Source: an uncultured Cytophagaceae bacterium (GTDB lineage Bacteria > Bacteroidota > Bacteroidia > Cytophagales > Spirosomataceae). From it: a stretch of DNA of 24,922 nt. Below, one piece after another: positions 24,165 to 24,922 of this stretch. Location of the stretch: NCBI GenBank assembly GCA_938008575.1, contig CALLKB010000233.1, positions 1-24,922 of the forward strand, in the 5' to 3' direction. The stretch's first letter is position 1, and each line of letters begins with the position of its first letter. Both the position numbers and the translations under genes were made by a program. A model generated the notes under the pieces. The model made no database searches. It had not been told where the DNA came from and saw only the letters and a program-made list of their open reading frames with translations.

Positions 24165-24922
24165 GTGAATTTCCCATTATTTATTGCCAGGCGAATTCGA
24201 AGTACCCAAGACACATCTTTTTCCAAGACGGTGACCTATGTGGGCATCGGAACTATTGCCCTGGGTGCCGGAATCATTTTAATTGCCTTTTCGATTCTTT
24301 TCGGATTCAAAAAAGCGATTCTCAATAAGATGATCAGCTTTTCTGGCGATATGCGCGTCTCACAAATCTCTGCCAATCACTCGCTTTCCGAATCTCCGAT
24401 GACCCGAAATTTAGCATGGGAGAAGCAAATTAGATCGATTGACGGCGTCGACCACCTGCAAGCACATGTTCAAAAACCGGGCATTATCGTTGGCAAAGAA
24501 AATATGTCAGGCGTCGTGATTAAAGGCATTGGCTCCGATATGCCCCAAACGCAAATTCAAGCCAACATGCTTGTCGGCAGTTCAACGATTAAAAATCCAC
24601 AAGATATTATCCTCAGTAAGAGTTTGGCGAAACAGCTCAAGGTAAAACTCAATCAATCGTTGATTCTATATTTTTTAAGCCAACCGGAAAGGCCGCGTAA
24701 AGTACATATAAGCGGGATTTATGAAACAGGACTCGAGGAAATGGATAAGCTCATGGTATTAGCAGATCGCGCTTGGGTTCAAAAAATGAATCAATGGACG
24801 GCAGATTCCATTGGCACCTATGAAATTCATTTGGCCAAACCCATTTCGCCGCAAAGTATCTTGAACACCTTACCGCACGATTGGAAATTAGAAACGAGCG
24901 AAGAATTGTATCCCGCACTTTA
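24165..24922 (+). CDS. LolC/E-like ABC transporter permease, 3' end cut by window
   Basis: The frame is open from a GTG at 24165 to the right edge (252 codons and two bases), with no in-frame ATG in the right place. The predicted N-terminus (M)NFPLFIARRIRS is the usual beginning of LolC/LolE/MacB-type permeases, which supports the GTG start. One transmembrane helix is visible near residues 24-45 (VGIGTIALGAGIILIAFSILFG), followed by a periplasmic MacB-like domain (about 50-252). The remaining three helices of the family would be beyond the window. Members extract lipoproteins from the inner membrane with a LolD ATPase, or act in other MacB-like exporters. It diverges from the NamZ-type gene with 61 bases between the starts. 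Confidence 0.88.
   Translation, partial: MNFPLFIARRIRSTQDTSFSKTVTYVGIGTIALGAGIILIAFSILFGFKKAILNKMISFSGDMRVSQISANHSLSESPMTRNLAWEKQIRSIDGVDHLQAHVQKPGIIVGKENMSGVVIKGIGSDMPQTQIQANMLVGSSTIKNPQDIILSKSLAKQLKVKLNQSLILYFLSQPERPRKVHISGIYETGLEEMDKLMVLADRAWVQKMNQWTADSIGTYEIHLAKPISPQSILNTLPHDWKLETSEELYPAL

Noticed and set aside
24104..24226. TTG-started extension of the NamZ-type gene
   Set aside because: It would bury the clear signal peptide and overlap the permease coding start.

Overview
The window looks like a chromosomal segment from a Bacteroidota bacterium, most likely a Cytophagales-type freshwater or soil member. This rests on the gene content (paired SurA/PpiC-type foldases, PD40-OmpA protein, DUF1343/NamZ, four-helix-bundle gene flanked by heptamer arrays), on exact TAnnTTTG-type -7 promoter boxes, and on the near absence of strong Shine-Dalgarno sequences. 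No rRNA, tRNA, CRISPR array, integrase or transposase was found. The genus is not determined. No stretch longer than 300 bases lacks a gene.

Layout. (1) 1-2916, minus strand: an N-terminal von Willebrand factor A (vWA) protein, a four-cysteine protein of unknown function, and an alpha/beta hydrolase cut by the window edge. This is the least conventional part of the window and the best candidate for an undescribed system. (2) 2917-3115: a spacer with three tandem perfect hairpins; the first belongs to a 28-base repeat that recurs after pepT. (3) lysA (minus) diverges from a phoD-like phosphatase / OsmC / thyA operon (plus). (4) 6935-7517: a four-helix-bundle gene bounded by inverted arrays of a heptamer repeat. 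(5) 7517-15944, minus strand: a long co-directional run, in transcription order a small Cys-rich lipoprotein, nadE, coaX, an agmatine deiminase, an unknown lipoprotein, then a PpiC-type foldase carrying an OmpA-like segment, and a SurA-like foldase. (6) queE and a PD40-OmpA protein (plus) converge on rlpA (minus). (7) gltA (minus, with a strong terminator) diverges from pepT (plus). (8) guaA and a NamZ-type exo-muramidase (minus), the latter divergent from a LolC/E-like ABC permease (plus, cut by the right edge).

Taken together most genes are housekeeping: cofactor synthesis (NAD, CoA, queuosine precursor), nucleotide synthesis (dTMP, GMP), lysine/peptidoglycan precursor synthesis, the TCA cycle, outer-membrane protein folding and peptidoglycan remodelling. 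Accessory features are concentrated at the left edge, around 6935-7517, and in the two hairpin-repeat spacers. All family assignments are from reading the translated sequence by eye; no database search was run.
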